Shown here: positions 35,801 through 49,223 of the stretch, piece after piece | Layout: each line of letters starts with the position of its first letter | Numbering within the stretch: position 1 is the first letter of the stretch | From: Terfezia claveryi | Taxonomy: Eukaryota > Ascomycota > Pezizomycetes > Pezizales > Pezizaceae | Length of the DNA stretch: 64,000 nt | Direction: 5' to 3' | Assembly: GCA_015179025.1 (NCBI GenBank) | Contig: WHUX01000007.1 | Location: forward strand, 310,001-374,000 | Notes under the pieces: model-generated | Database searches by the model: none | What the model saw: only the letters and a program-made list of their open reading frames with translations | Told to the model about the DNA's origin: nothing | Translations under genes and position numbers: made by a program

Positions 35801-38800
35801 TAATGATACTTATATCTCGAGATCTACAATGCATGAAAACATCATAACTAGATATCAATGCAGGTTTCCCCCCCACCTCCCTCCCCCTTCTTTCGACGTC
35901 TCAACCTGAGACGCCAAGTCTAATACCAAGAAACTTGTAAATTCTCTGTAGAATAGCCACATCACAAAAACCCCCTTTGTTCAATAATCGATCACAAGAT
36001 CCAACATCTGCTCGTACTCGCTCCAGAAGTCTAGGCAAATCCAACCTCATTTGTTACTCACTCTGAAAGAAAGCAATTAGCCTGAAACTTTCACAAATGA
36101 TTAGCTCTATCAAGAGCTGTTATCTGACTGAAATTAGGATATCCCTCCTACTATGAGAATAATAGTGCAAACTGGTCGAACTTCCGGGATTGGAAGTTTT
36201 GGTGCTATATATAAAGATATTATTACCCTACAACTACCCTGAGTTTACATACTCTCAATGTATAATTCGAGGTCTTCGCACTTTGGTATTTACACCAAAA
36301 ATCCATTTTTCACTGGTCTCAAGAAGCAACAACACTATTCTGCTGATATCCATTAAGTAGATACATATTATAAAAGGCTACAAGTAAGGCTAGTAAAGAT
36401 AGCAGTTGAACTAGTATTGAGTCCCTAGAATATTTGGCGGACGTATATACATGATGTTGCCATGTATGGGAAAAGTAACTTTACAACCACTTCTCAAACT
36501 TTTGGATTTTCCACCGAACACGAAACAATACATGTGAACCACGAAAATCAGAGCCATTCTCCGGGGCATGCATTTGAAGCTTCAAAAATGTGTATGCTAA
36601 TCCAGATCAAGGATCATTTATTTTGGGTTTCTTGGAACTCGATTTTCTTTGTGACAACTATAGAAACGAGTCAATGAATTCTTCTAGACCCAATCTCAAA
36701 CTGATAGTTATCATACCTATCGAAGCTCCTTACCAATTCTCAAAGCCTGAGCAAAGTAAACTAATAACAATCCATGGCCACTTATACTCCCAACTTCAAG
36801 AAACATCTCGAGACATCCACGGCCCAACCATCTGCTAAAACCCCGGACCCTCCCGAGTCCCGAGGGTATAGCAGATATAGCAGACCACATATTGTATCTC
36901 CATGGCCCCTGGAGGCCAGGCACCTACTATTCCCCTTAGTATTGAAACGGCGTGGCCACGAGGTGCATACTGAAGAATTATAATATTCCAATATAGCTTC
37001 GCATTTTGAACGATTGGACTGAAAAACGTTGATCATGAACAACCGAGGTATAGTATAGATAATCACAATAATTTATATAATAATTGTATAGTCCTGTAAG
37101 ATAGGATGTGGATATCATGTAGAATAAAGCTTAAACTCTATCTAAACGTCTAGTTTAGTTGCCCGACCCACCGAAACAGGTTCAGATCATAACCAGGCCC
37201 CTAAACAGTACCCAAACAACTACCGCCAGGATAACCCCATCAAAGAATGCAGACTGAAGTATGTATCAAGCCCTGCATCCCGTTAGTGAAAAAACTTCTG
37301 CACATTGTCACAAATTCCCTGCCGCAAACGTCTCAGGTATATGAGGGTATATATGGTATATAACTACCAATGTCATAAACACCCATACCATGATAGCTCA
37401 ATCTTGGCCAACCACTCACTCCACATGCACTCTACCCCCTCGCAAATCCCGTGTACAGCATGCAATCTATTGATATAGTGCCCAGCCGGAGTCCACATAG
37501 TGCGCCGGAGGAACGGTAGATCCATATCCCAGAAGGAAAAAAGAGGAAGTTGTTCTTCGCCTTTTTGTGCCCAGATTTGTATATGCTGTGATGTAAGTAG
37601 GATGAGTTTTATTTCTAGGTTGATATAAATAAATGATAGATGTGAATATTAGATATATTGGGCCGGTTATACTGGTGTATGTATATATGTACCAAAGCCC
37701 AGAGTCTTGGCTGTCTGTATGCATGTGCAGATGCTTGTATGTAGGTATAAATTTGAGCAGCCACGCCGTGGATTACGGAATTACCCAAGTGGCGTTCTAG
37801 CCCGCCCCCGACGCTTGCCTGGCAGATTCCCAGCCCAACCCGTTATCGGAACAAGAAGCAAGCAAGCAACAGCAGACTGGGGTATCTAATATCATTCATC
37901 TGCTTAGCAAAAGATCATATAACCCGGAACAATTCTACCCTTCTTTTCTGCAATCCGAAGCAGACAATGAAACTGGTGAATAAGAAAGTGCCGCAACACA
38001 ACTCGCGTACATGGCAGGTATAAACCTTATGGTATAGGGTATTACAGCATAGAGTATGAAATAATAAAGAAGAGTACATTTCAAAGCTACAGGTTAATAG
38101 ATGAACAACAAATCAAGCATCAACGTGCACCAGCTTCCAATAAAGGAAGCAGGTTAGGTACGGACCGACTGGTGATATGCAGTTGGGATCCGGAAGCTAC
38201 CCGCCTCCCCTTATGGTGATACTACCCTTATGGCTTGGTGCCTTGCCGAAAGCTGTGCCAAGTGCAGTAAGTGGCCGTATGATGGCTTGCCTGTCAGAGT
38301 TGGTGATGATCTGGGGTAGTTATAATTTAATATAAACAGAGAGATGAAAGACAAACTCTTGTAGGAAGTTAATGAAATAGTAACTGCCATCTTGCCACGC
38401 CTCAATGCAGCTTCCGGGTATAACAGCTAAAAGCAGTTAAGTTTTGACCTGGAAATTGCGATTCGACAAACGCAGCGGGCAGCTCTGTAAATGGCAAGTA
38501 GTGACCGCAGTATTATTAGATTCCCTCTTTCCTTTTTCCTTGTTAATATCCATAAGTACATCACACATCACGCGAGCATAAATCGCAAAGTATACGTTCT
38601 TCTTCAGCACCATGGGACATATCCTTTTCTAGCCATCCACCACGTGCCCACGACACTTCAGTATAGCCCATGATTTCCTGCTGCTGACCGAGACACGGGC
38701 ACGAGACTGGGTCATATTTGCCACAGCAAATTATACGACGATCGACTTTGGGCAACGTGGAGACAACTCGGTTAAGGCTGTGCAGGACGGTATGTCGCAT

Positions 38801-41800
38801 CCCATTGGGAGATTCACAGGCGGCTCCCGATCCTCCAGTCGATTCGAGGGAGGCAAATAAATTCGCGCCGTTGCTGGACTCGCGTCGTTTGAGACAACTT
38901 CTGAGTGGTCTTTGTACCCAGCCAGGTCAAGTTGCAGACGAGCTCGGAATTTCCAATATGTATGTTGCCCGGCGTTGGTTGGATTTAAGCATGTTTGCTG
39001 TCATCCATCGATGCCGCCCTTCCGGTCCAGGCGCGGGCCCGAATTTGACAGACCCAGCGAAGGCCCACTCAGGGCTTAGCCCCATCATGCTGAATCAATT
39101 CACGTCAAAACGAATGACATCAGGGGGGCTTTAAAGTGTTAGTCAGCGGCACGGGAAATTTGTTCACCGACTGGTTTATCTCCCTCAAAACGATGCTTAC
39201 GAGGAGGGGAAATTCAAACCTAACCACATGGGCTAGGTGCTGCCGCTGAATTGTAACAAACACTTGCTCGGTACTCGGGTCGAATAGAAGGAGCGGAAGT
39301 GAACGGTTCAGTCAACAACCAGATCGTGCGATTCATTAACCATCCTCACTGGTAGAGATAGATTCTTTCGCTTTTTCCATCGCGCCTCAATTGCAGGTTG
39401 CCTACTTCAGGAGGCGATATCCATATTGCGGGCTGGGAAAATCGTTGGAATAGCCGTCTGGTTCGTCAACCGTAAAAGTCCGACGGAGTAGGTAACTTTC
39501 CGTGGAGATTTCTCCGCTTCACCCTGCGAAGAAAAGGCATTCCCGACAAATAGACCGGCACACTGAAGCTGACCATCCATTTTTGGTACGGTGAATTTTT
39601 GTTTTCAAGCTTTCGTCCGCATTCGATTGCAGCATTATGCATAGACTTTTCCCTCACCGTATTGTAAAGACCCATTCTTAGGTAACACCTCTGACTTGTT
39701 GCTATCTTATAAGATCGGGTTTCAGACAGGACTGCAGTGCTTATCCCTTCCTGGAAGCAGGGTGTCGACGGACGGCGAGGTAGCTAGTAACTTGAATGGA
39801 TGAATATCGATGCACGCTTTTTTCTTCCGGAGTACAAGCTTGTGCCTTCTTCGACCGAGCTTATGACACGCGTGTGTTTACTTTTTGGAAAGTGTGCTGC
39901 TTAAACAGCATTGATTAGTGCTTTCCACACAAAGTGTACCCCCACTTGGTGGCTACTGTCGAACGGTGTTTAATGTGAAGATGCTAAGGTTGACCAAGTA
40001 AGTGGACATAAAAGTCATGTCTGAGGTACATGGCGTAAATCATGAGTCTGTAATTCTCGTAACTCGTCTGTGTCGCTTGAGACTGGTCAAATCTGGAGAC
40101 GGGTTCATACCAGGAGGATGGAAACCTTCAAGTTCCAGAGAAGATCCTGACTATAGGCCGGAGCTATGGATAAGCACTGAGTTGCTGATGGAACCCCCAG
40201 TGATGGGATGGAGCTACAGAGTGGACCTTGACCCAACGCAATGAGCTACACAACATAAACTTTGGTTGTTTGTATGACATTATCCAGCGTGCGGAGTCGT
40301 CATGGGTCAGTCTGCTCGCCCAAGTTGGAACCAGGCCAATGACTGGTTGCAGCCGGATTTATTGCGCCATGGCGAGGACCCTTTCAGCCTTTTGTTTTTT
40401 AGTATGAGACAAAGAACACAACAATAGACCTGCAGAAGGAAAGAAAGCCTTGACAACACGGATGAGCAGGCCGAGTAAGCAAAATTCAAAAGCTATATGT
40501 CGCATTTGGTGGTTACTCGATGCATGGCCAGCCTGCACCTATCCGCATGTTTTTATCAAGATAGGCCAGACTCGGGCATGGGGAAGGCCGGGAGTGGGTA
40601 TCATGGCCGCGAGCAAGAGCTCTGGGAGGGGAAGGAAGAGGGATCTAGAAGCAAACATGCAAGCCAGGTTGAGAGCATAGAGTATTTCGGAAACTAAGTG
40701 TATGTATATCCAGAAGAATATAGAGCGGTAGACAACCGTTGGACATGATCTCTCAGACCTCTGAGTCGGTTCGGGCTCCTGTGCGTTCCAGGCTTCGGCC
40801 ACACAATCGATGACTTGAGCCTCCGGGTGCACCGCCGTTGCCAATGTTGCCAATGTTTCCAATGTTTCCAAATAAGTACTTTGCTGACATTGTCCTTGCT
40901 TGCACAATCTCCTTTTACCAAATTAGCTCCCTATATCCCCTGCGTGTTGCCCCGTTCCACCCGTCGATATGATCGATTCCCTGCAAGGATGGCTTTTTTT
41001 TGTGGTCTTGGTACTTAACTCTTGGGAACGGAGAGCTGGACAAAAGCTGCTCGCACTCCCACAAATGAGGGCCGGCGTGTCATGGCAGGCACTGACGATG
41101 ACTCGTAGCAGGCGGTAGGAGCTTCTATAAACTGCTGAGCCCAGCTTCAGGAACAGGAAAACGTCCGTGGGCAAGGCAGATCAAAGCTGGGCGGGCATGG
41201 AACAGACGAATGTTCGGAGGAACAAAGACAGGGCGAGGTACCAAGATATGGGGTCTAAGACGACACGACAGGACGACAGCGGTATGCAGCTGGTACTTGT
41301 AGTACTTGACCGTACGCATGTACAATGTAGAGGAAATATATTCTAGAGGAAACATGCTATTGCACCTAGGTAGATAATTTCTGTCTGTAGGACGCCGGGA
41401 CAGGAGCAGAGCGTTCAACTGGCACAGTATCCGTACCGCTACCTAGCTCGCAAAATAGTGACAGCAGTGGAGCTATGGGTTGGCTGGCCATTTGCAGCCT
41501 GTGGCTGCCAACCCCCAAACGTCCTAGCAGCATCACAATGAGAACGCTTTCACATTTCCCCCCTCCCACCCACAACAAGAACCACAACCAAACCTCCCTT
41601 CCCCTTCCCAGGGGCCTACCTAGGTAGCCCCATTGCTGTGTGCTCATCCCTCCCCACTCCACCCCAAAATGTTCCCCCCCCCCGCCCCATATCACAGTGA
41701 CCGCCGTCGCCCCCCATACCGAGCCCCAAACCCGATACGTGATACGCCCCAAAATACTCCCATCCCACCCGTCAGTGTCTGCCCTTTGCCTGGTATCCTT

Positions 41801-42500
41801 CCCGGGATAGCGTTGCTGGAAGGGAGGGTAGACTCGAGGACCCTCTTGCGTCTGCTCCACATCACTTTCAGGTTTCGCTGTCTCACCCACCAGTCACCCA
41901 CTCATTTCTTTTTTTCTAGCTCACCACTCCCCTCCTCCTGCCTCTTGGGCCCATTCGATACATATTGCCTGCCTTTCCCCCGCAGACCCTCGCAGGATTA
42001 GACTTGCACCCTGAGCGGCCTTTTCTTCTCGCCAGCCCGCCTGTCCGAAACGAAACACACGGTGCTAGCAAGTTAGCACCGCGACCCCCGACCCCCCGAC
42101 CCCCGATCCCCGACCACCGAAACACCGCTCTCGCTCCAGTCCTGGTCGACCCGTTCATATAACACAGGCCTCGGTACCTCTCCACTCAATTCTTGCGTCC
42201 GTTACGATTTGTGCTTTTTTTCTGTTGTTGGGACCTGCACTACTGCAAAGGATTGCTGCAGTCGTATAATTATCCTGGGCAACAAGCCTCGACAGAGACC
42301 GTTCCGACTCGCAGCTTCAATTTCTCAACATTTTTACATAAGACAGCAGGTGCTCGTGAACGACATCATCGACTTCGCCTCGTGCTCTTTGCCCCCCCTT
42401 CTTTTTGTGGTATTGAAGAAATTGAGCTCTAATTTTACACCTGCTCACCTAACTCGGCCAATCCGATCTTTCTTTCTAGAGGCACCCCACCGGATCGCAA
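32873..42500. other. Gene-poor region, no gene recognised
   Basis: About 9.6 kb with only short open frames that match no family I know. The first part (to about 33.8 kb) is probably SSK1 3' region, and the last about 1 kb is the long C-rich leader or promoter of the Hal4-like kinase. Between them I see A/T-rich sequence, a 9-bp tandem repeat (40838-40873) and homopolymer C runs (for example 41674-41683). It may contain old transposon relics I cannot identify by eye. Confidence 0.5.
40838..40873. repeat. 9-bp tandem repeat, four units
   Basis: Four adjacent units of TTGCCAATG / TTTCCAATG type, the last one slightly changed. No gene overlaps it convincingly. Confidence 0.8.
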
Positions 42501-44491
42501 ATGAGTACTCCACCAAATTCCTGTCCTTCAGCAAGCTCCAGCTCCCTTGACACACTCTCCAGTTCAGAAATGGCCACAGACTGCATAACTCATAAGTACG
42601 CCATGCCTCCGACTCCTCCGTTCCACGGCATCGAAGTCAACACCTCGGAGCTCGACGGCAAGCACAGCTTCTTCATTGGCCCCCCACACATGGATGATGG
42701 GCTTCATGAATGCCACACAGTCTTGGAAGAGGAGGAGGACACTGAATCGAGCGATGTGCCCGAGCCAATAACTCCTACAAGCGACAGTCACTCTGGTGTG
42801 TTTGGTATGGACACATTCTCTGTGTCTAGTGGCATCACCAAAAAGCCGGCAATTGTACACACTCCAGCGACACCACCTCCACAGTTGTTGAATACCCAGA
42901 AGAACGATGAGGACAAGGCCCCAAGTAGGAGGCGTTCCTCGTCTCGTCTCACCAATATTTTCCGTCGTGGATTGACTTCCCATGACTCGGAAATCCCCGC
43001 TCCCCCGCTCTCCCCGTCAAAGAGGGTCTCATCGTTCTTCTCTCGCTCCAACTCCACCAACAAGCACCAGTCACCACCTCGTACGCCCAGTACGCCATCG
43101 GATTCTGAGGAGACTCCCACGCTGAGGAGACCATTGAGCTCGACAGATACCACTAGTGGAACCTCCCCACCCAGAAGTGGACTTTTCAACAAGAGTAAAA
43201 GGTCAGCCAGTGCAAATGCCATCGCGACTCTCGCCAGTGGACACAATGACATTACCCACCCTGCACCAGCCGGTATGGGTCTCAAGAGCCGCAAACTCAG
43301 CACAGTTGTCGGGCACGGGATGGATGTTCCAGTATTGACGCTGAATTCTAAGTACACCCCCCATGGAGGTCATGTTCCATTTCAAGGCAAGTTAATCGGA
43401 GAGGGAGCTACTGCTGTTGTCAAATTGGTACATCTAAGTTCTGGACCAGCTACTACCGTCTTCGCCGTGAAGGAATTCCGGAAAAGAGGCAGCACGGAGT
43501 CGAAAGAGGCTTATGAGGACAAGGTCAACTCTGAGTACTGCATCAGCAAGAGCTTGAATCATCCGAACATTGTCATGACTGTGGATCTCTGCTTAAGCAA
43601 GGAGAACCGGTGGTGTCATGTCATGGAATTCTGTTCTGGTGGTGATCTTTGCACCTTGATCCAGAAGAACTACATGAAGGATACTGAGAAGCTTTGCTGC
43701 TTTAAGCAGTTGGTCAGGGGTATCGCCTACTTACATAGCCATGGTATCGCTCATCGGGACATCAAGCCAGAAAATCTACTCATGTCTGCAGACGGCCAGC
43801 TGAAGATTACCGACTTTGGAGTTTCTGAGGTTTTCTGTGGAGATCATCCTGGTGCGGCTGAAATTCAGTGTGGTGTCAACATGGGGGAAGTCAGACTCAG
43901 CCGACCAGGGATCTGTGGTAGTGAGCCTTACATATCTCCAGAAGTCTTTGAGAAGAAAGGTAAGTCAACGTGATCATCCATTGTCATCCCTCATGTGTCT
44001 GACCTTTCACAGGGGACTACGACCCTCGCAAGCTCGACGTCTGGTCATGTGCCATAGTTTGGTTCACATTATTCTATGGCGGTACACCTTGGGGCAAAGC
44101 AACTCCAGAGGACCCTCGATATGTCAGATTCGTGAACTCATATGAGAGATACGCCACCAAGCATGAAGGAGGAGTTGTTACTGAGGACTCTTACGAATTC
44201 CCATCATACAAGGCCTTCTCCCAGCTAAAGATCCCAATGAAGCGTCTCATGTACAGGATGACCCACCCGAACCCCCACAAGCGACTTGCTATTCAGCAAG
44301 TTGTTGGAGATAGGTGGATCCAGTCCCTCGAATGTTGCACATTAGACGAGTGGCAAGACCATACACCCGGCGCTATCAACGCAGCCGATAAGAGTGCCTG
44401 CAGGACCGCAGGGAAATGCGGTATCAAAAAGATCCATGACCACCTCCCCCCACCAAAGAGGTCAATCCCAGGGAGGGAGCCTCGAGTTTGA
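42501..44491 (+). CDS. Ser/Thr protein kinase, Hal4/Sat4 type
   Basis: Exons 42501-43959 and 44013-44491, joined in phase 1, give 645 aa. The N-terminal 290 residues are Ser/Pro-rich and disordered. The kinase domain (about 300-600) has a glycine loop [13 protein letters not shown], lysine in [13 protein letters not shown], hinge [17 protein letters not shown], catalytic loop [18 protein letters not shown] and an APE-like [10 protein letters not shown]. The wording resembles the fungal Hal4/Sat4, Hal5, Npr1 and Rtk1 family, with the long insert between DFG and the P+1 loop ([20 protein letters not shown]) and the segment [15 protein letters not shown]. Yeast relatives control potassium and nutrient transporters at the plasma membrane. 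The C-terminus is short and basic. The 5' region upstream is C-rich and has several short upstream ATGs. A second ATG at residue 24 is a possible alternative start. Confidence 0.87.
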
Positions 44492-47411
44492 AAATTTGTA
44501 CGGCAGGTTCTACTACCTCCATCTACAACAGTGGATAACAACTGGTATAATATTATCGTCGGCGATTTATCTCGATTACATGATCCCATGGTGTTTGTTG
44601 GGATAGGGCTTCGAGCTGGCGTTTATACTACTGTTTTAATTACTATCTTTGAGTACATATTTAGATATTTTGAGTTTAAGATCTCAGAACTGGCAGTTTC
44701 TCAACCCTGCTTCTGGTGGGATTGTATGACTGGGTTTTTCTTTTCTTGGGCGAACAAGCTACTCTAATGCTTGTGTTGTGTGTATCCTATTCCCTAACGC
44801 ATCACTTAGAGAATTATCGAGGAGTGATGTATTTCCTTCTAGTCTAAGGTTTTCTTTTGGTCTTGCCTTTGTTTTATCTTTGTGATCTCTTACGGCGCGG
44901 TATATCCCGGGACACGGTGTTCAACATATCAGATTTTTATTCCTTTTTTCTTTCTATTGCTTTATGGATATTTGATAGACCCATTATAAAGAAAAGAAGT
45001 GTGTTTTTTCTTTGTTTCCAATCCTTTTTTTCCGTTTCCTTGATTATTTACCTTTTTTACTCTTAAGGGTTACGGGGGGATTTTTATGCTCGCTTACCAT
45101 TTTAGTTTTGTTTGCTTTGCTTGTGTTTTTGGATTTCGGGTGGTAGGGGGGTTGGACGTACTTTGTAAATAACAGGTGGGATTGGAGGAACGGGAAGAAA
45201 TAAAGCAAAAAAACATTTTACGTATACTGTATCCATTTCACATTCCTGAAGCCTGGCGCTTGTGCACTCTGTACCGTGTGCATGACTCGCTGTGAAAAGA
45301 GCCTTGTCAATCGAAATCGAACATCATCATCATCAGTACTTTACTTCGCCTAGTCTACTTCGACAATTTACATAGGAGGTACTTAATCTCGATACTCAGT
45401 GTCAATCAAAGAAATAACCATGACAATCAATAGCCCAAATGCTAATCTCACGTTAAACACCGCACAGAAGACGACTGGTGGCCAAACCACCGTCCATTAA
45501 TTCTATGAAACACGCCAAAGAACAGGGCAACAAATTAACACTTGAAATGTGTAAGATAGATGTTTGTGCACTTTTGGTGCGACAGAATCGGTGTCGGAAT
45601 TTATCAATTACGTTGATCAATGCACACAATCATGGATTTCGTTATTTTTGGCGAGAAGACGAAGCATTACCACTACAGAATATGTGACGGCTTGATATCT
45701 GGTCCATAAAAGTAAGTTTATCGGCATCTTGCTCACCGTCCAGCCTGGCTGACCATGCGTCCCGTGAGAGACATACAGTGTTCGATGCAGATGATGAGGC
45801 TCAGTCAGACCAGAAAGCAAACTGTTAGGTATGCTCATTCTGTAAACGAGACTACTGAGTATGCCTATGCATGCCATTCTGCTCGTGTATCCAACTATTA
45901 AATTATGTTCGTCAGGGAAGCGAGACATTTGGCCGACATAGATGTGGAATAAGTGCCATGCGGCGTTCCATTTCCTCAGAACAGGCCTGAGACAATTCCC
46001 AGCACTCGGTTCTATAACAGCACAGACAGTAGGTTGATATTGAATATATATTTACTTTTTTTCCAAACCTGCTAGGGAGATCCATGGTGAGAGACAGAGT
46101 TAAGCCTTTTTGCGGCTGCATTGCATATGGTCCACGACCCCTCAATCTCCAGAAGCAGGGCCTACACGCATACCTGGGAGCCGACAATCTTCTGGACTGT
46201 GTAGCTTCCAGGTGGAGGTACGTGAACAGCAGACATAGTGGGAAGCACTTGCACTGTTGAGTTCATTTTGTGCGCCACCAACGCAACCCACATCTTTAGT
46301 TCCATGTCAGATCTAGCCTGCCGAGATAGGTATAGAGTATTTGCTGTTGTGGTGTTTGGGAAATTATGTGGGATGGAAAGTCCCTCTTTCGATCCATCAC
46401 CTAGATCCCCGATTGATGGGTCCCAGTCTGCATGAGATAGAATGGAATGTAACTGGGCATATTAAGGCAACAAAATATTTAACTGATACTATTCCGTCGG
46501 AAGGACGAACACCTGCTCTACCGATCTCTTTTCGCCTTACCCGCTTTGCCCCAGATGACCATATGGCAGCTGACCTAAACACAGCTCAGAGTGGAGAACA
46601 TAGAAATCAACCGAGGATGAGGGGATATCTATGACGTGAGTGAGCTCATGCTAGATGAATTTACCCATCTATCAGGCAGATTCCGGGGCCTGGTTTCTGT
46701 AAGGTACTGTGCTATTTAATATTGTCGGAAAAATCGTAAACGTATTGAAGATAAAGACCTTGAAAAGGAGGATACCGGATAATAAACTCATAGTCACTCA
46801 TAGTGATTAAAAATTTTTGCCCGAGATCTTGGTTTGCCTCCTAAATCTACAATTATTTTTATTTAGATAATCAAGCTTTGTAAACTGGGATTCAATCTGA
46901 ACGGCGATTGGTTATCGCGGATATCTATCTGTTCAGGCTCTTGATCTGGAGATTTCTCTCACTCTCTGAATTTTCACCCCCAGACAGACTTAGGATTGAA
47001 TTTATAAATGAACAATTACATGGCTAAAGCTGGTCAGTCAACTTTTGGTATAACGGACCTCGCTCTAGTGGATCCTCTTGCTATAGCAAGAGTTGACTGC
47101 ACAACTGCTTTGTGCAAGGGTATGTACTGTTGTAGGAAATTATTTGTGAATATGACCTGCATGTAAGCTTGTTTATGTCGTATGCATACCGCATATTCTT
47201 GTGCAGGCAGGCAATAGGTACTGTAAATAGACTGCCTATGCATGGTCTATGCACCACATGCAGCCTGTCATCTGCTCGTGGGATTGAGAAAAGCTTATAC
47301 GGGGTAACTGGCATATACGGGAACATGTGGGCATTAGCTTGGTATAATTATCGGACAAATTGTAGGGATGTTCCGGTGAATAAAACACTACATGCTGATG
47401 TGAAACAGCAT

Positions 47412-47587
47412 TAGTCTGGGTGGCACAACACCCTCCTTTGGTTAGTGGTGAAGGGCGCCAGGCTGCATGTGGAGCGTAAGCCGTGCTTTTGTCCCGTGCC
47501 TCCGTACCTGAGGTGCATTCATCAGCTGGAAGCCGTCAATGTGTTGTTCAGGTCCCGTTAGTCAAGGCCACGGTGCCAACCAGACTA
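47412..47587. mobile_element. 176-bp MITE with TAGTCTGG termini
   Basis: Starts TAGTCTGGGTGGCACAACAC and ends with GGTGCCAACCAGACTA, so the termini are inverted copies over about 16 bases with one mismatch. The interior has no coding frame. It is the longest member of the family in this window. No clear direct repeat flanks it. Confidence 0.75.
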
Positions 47588-49154
47588 AACCAGACGTACA
47601 TTCTGCATCGTCCATATATAGACTAGCCCTATGCTCAGGTCGTGGGGTGTCGGATTTGGTGCCAACCTCGACAGCAGTATATATGATGATAAGCTTCTTT
47701 TGGATAGGTCTAACAGGGTCAACAACCGGGTTCGAGTACCGCGTTACTTAGAATAAGAACCCCCTGTCTTTCCCACAAAATATGCGGTAGAGACAAGGGG
47801 TCTTCATTCTGAGATAATGCGGAACATCAGTACTGCGCTGGAATGCGCTGAAGTGGCCTATCAGTTCTCTTATGCATCACTTGAGCATGGAATATCACGA
47901 ACTAGACAGACTTGTGAGACAAACTGGTCATCAGCATTTACCCAACTTGAGAGGATCTCCAATGCCATAAAGAACCAGTATTGAATGGCTGCAGAGGGGA
48001 GGAAGGCGGCAAGTGAGAACGGCTGTGAGGGATATTGATAAATATCAGCTAATCTGGCGGCTCCCGTCTATAGGATTTCTGACATTTAATTCTGGAATTG
48101 GACTCGCAAGCCACTATACGGCTAATTCGATACTCGTATTTTTTGATGAGGATACAAGACTTTTGCCATACATTTTATGTAATACTCCGACGGCGAGCCT
48201 CTTAGCACGAGCCTTAATTTGTAGTAGTGTCTAGCGCAATCGTATTACGCCATCGCGGTCTCGGCTCTAGCATCAGGTCGCTTATCTAATGACCAATCAC
48301 AACCCCCACTCCGCAGCCTCATCCCACCATATCTCCCCCTGGCCGCAGATCGAATCCACGGCAGAAGTTACCAACCAGACTGGGGTTTCAGTACGAACAC
48401 ATGAGACACTTACTATTATCTTAGTTTCTTCATTTTATTCTACACCTGTTTTTAGCCCAAGTATAACTATGTGGGTAAGGGTCTTTTCAGTGTTTCCACC
48501 CGTAGCGTGGGGGGAGAGGGAAAGCGGGTTGAGATGGCGCGGGGCCCCTCAACCGGGCGATCACGGAGTACACTTAGAAGTACAGCAGCTGACCAAGAGC
48601 AAACGAAGGTCACCAGAAAGGGAAAGTCATGGTAAATCAGCAAAATACCAAAGCTACAGTATCTAGGCATTTGATTGGATACGCTGACTTGCTAGTGCCG
48701 AATGTGATCTACTACTGGCTAATTTGCAACTGGTAAGCTTTTGTTTTGCGTACAAGAAAAGCTGTTGCATTAAAGAATTTAGCGGATGGCTGACCACTGT
48801 GCCGGGCCAAGACCACATCCGTCCCCGTGACATAGCCACGCCCATTGAAGGAGCTGTATGCGGATATATTGGGGTCGAATGCTTCTCGAAGATTCCCAGC
48901 TCGATGAGAAGACATGTATGTATTAAGTAGGTATACCTGCATGCAGAGGGAAGCTACAATATCTCATATATGTGTGGTTGTTGGGGAAGTAAAAATTGGA
49001 TATGATTGCCAAGTCCAGACGACCTGGAGGCAGTTGCATATGCAATCTTGGTATTGCTGCATCTTTAACGGTTCTCCTCCTCCGTCCGTATCGGATGATT
49101 TTACACTATCTCAAAACCACCATGCTTATCTCGAACTCTTCCACCCCTCCCTCT

Positions 49155-49165
49155 CAACCAGACTA
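49155..49165 (-). repeat. Short TAGTCTGG-family footprint
   Basis: CAACCAGACTA, the last bases of the family terminus, with CCCTCTC immediately to the right and a similar CCCTCTC to the left. It is too short to be certain. Confidence 0.4.
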
Positions 49166-49212
49166 CCCTCTCTCCGGATGCCTGCATAAACTATATACTG
49201 TATCTTATTAGG

Positions 49213-49223
49213 TAGTCTGGTTA
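49213..49223 (+). repeat. Short TAGTCTGG-family footprint
   Basis: TAGTCTGGTTA, about 50 bp from the opposite-facing footprint at 49155. The two point away from each other, so they are not the two ends of one normal element. Confidence 0.4.

Noticed and set aside
38718..39134. 138-codon open frame on the plus strand
   Set aside because: A helix-turn-helix-like look (QVADELGISNMYVARRWL) caught the eye, but the rest is not protein-like and nothing around it supports a gene.
41366..41890. 174-codon open frame, minus strand, before the Hal4-like kinase
   Set aside because: It arises from the C-rich leader region read in reverse and gives a Gly/Trp-rich protein unlike any family I know.
47680..47760. 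Possible tRNA relic around GGGTTCGAGTACCGC
   Set aside because: A B-box-like word is present, but I could not find a matching A box, acceptor stem or anticodon arm.
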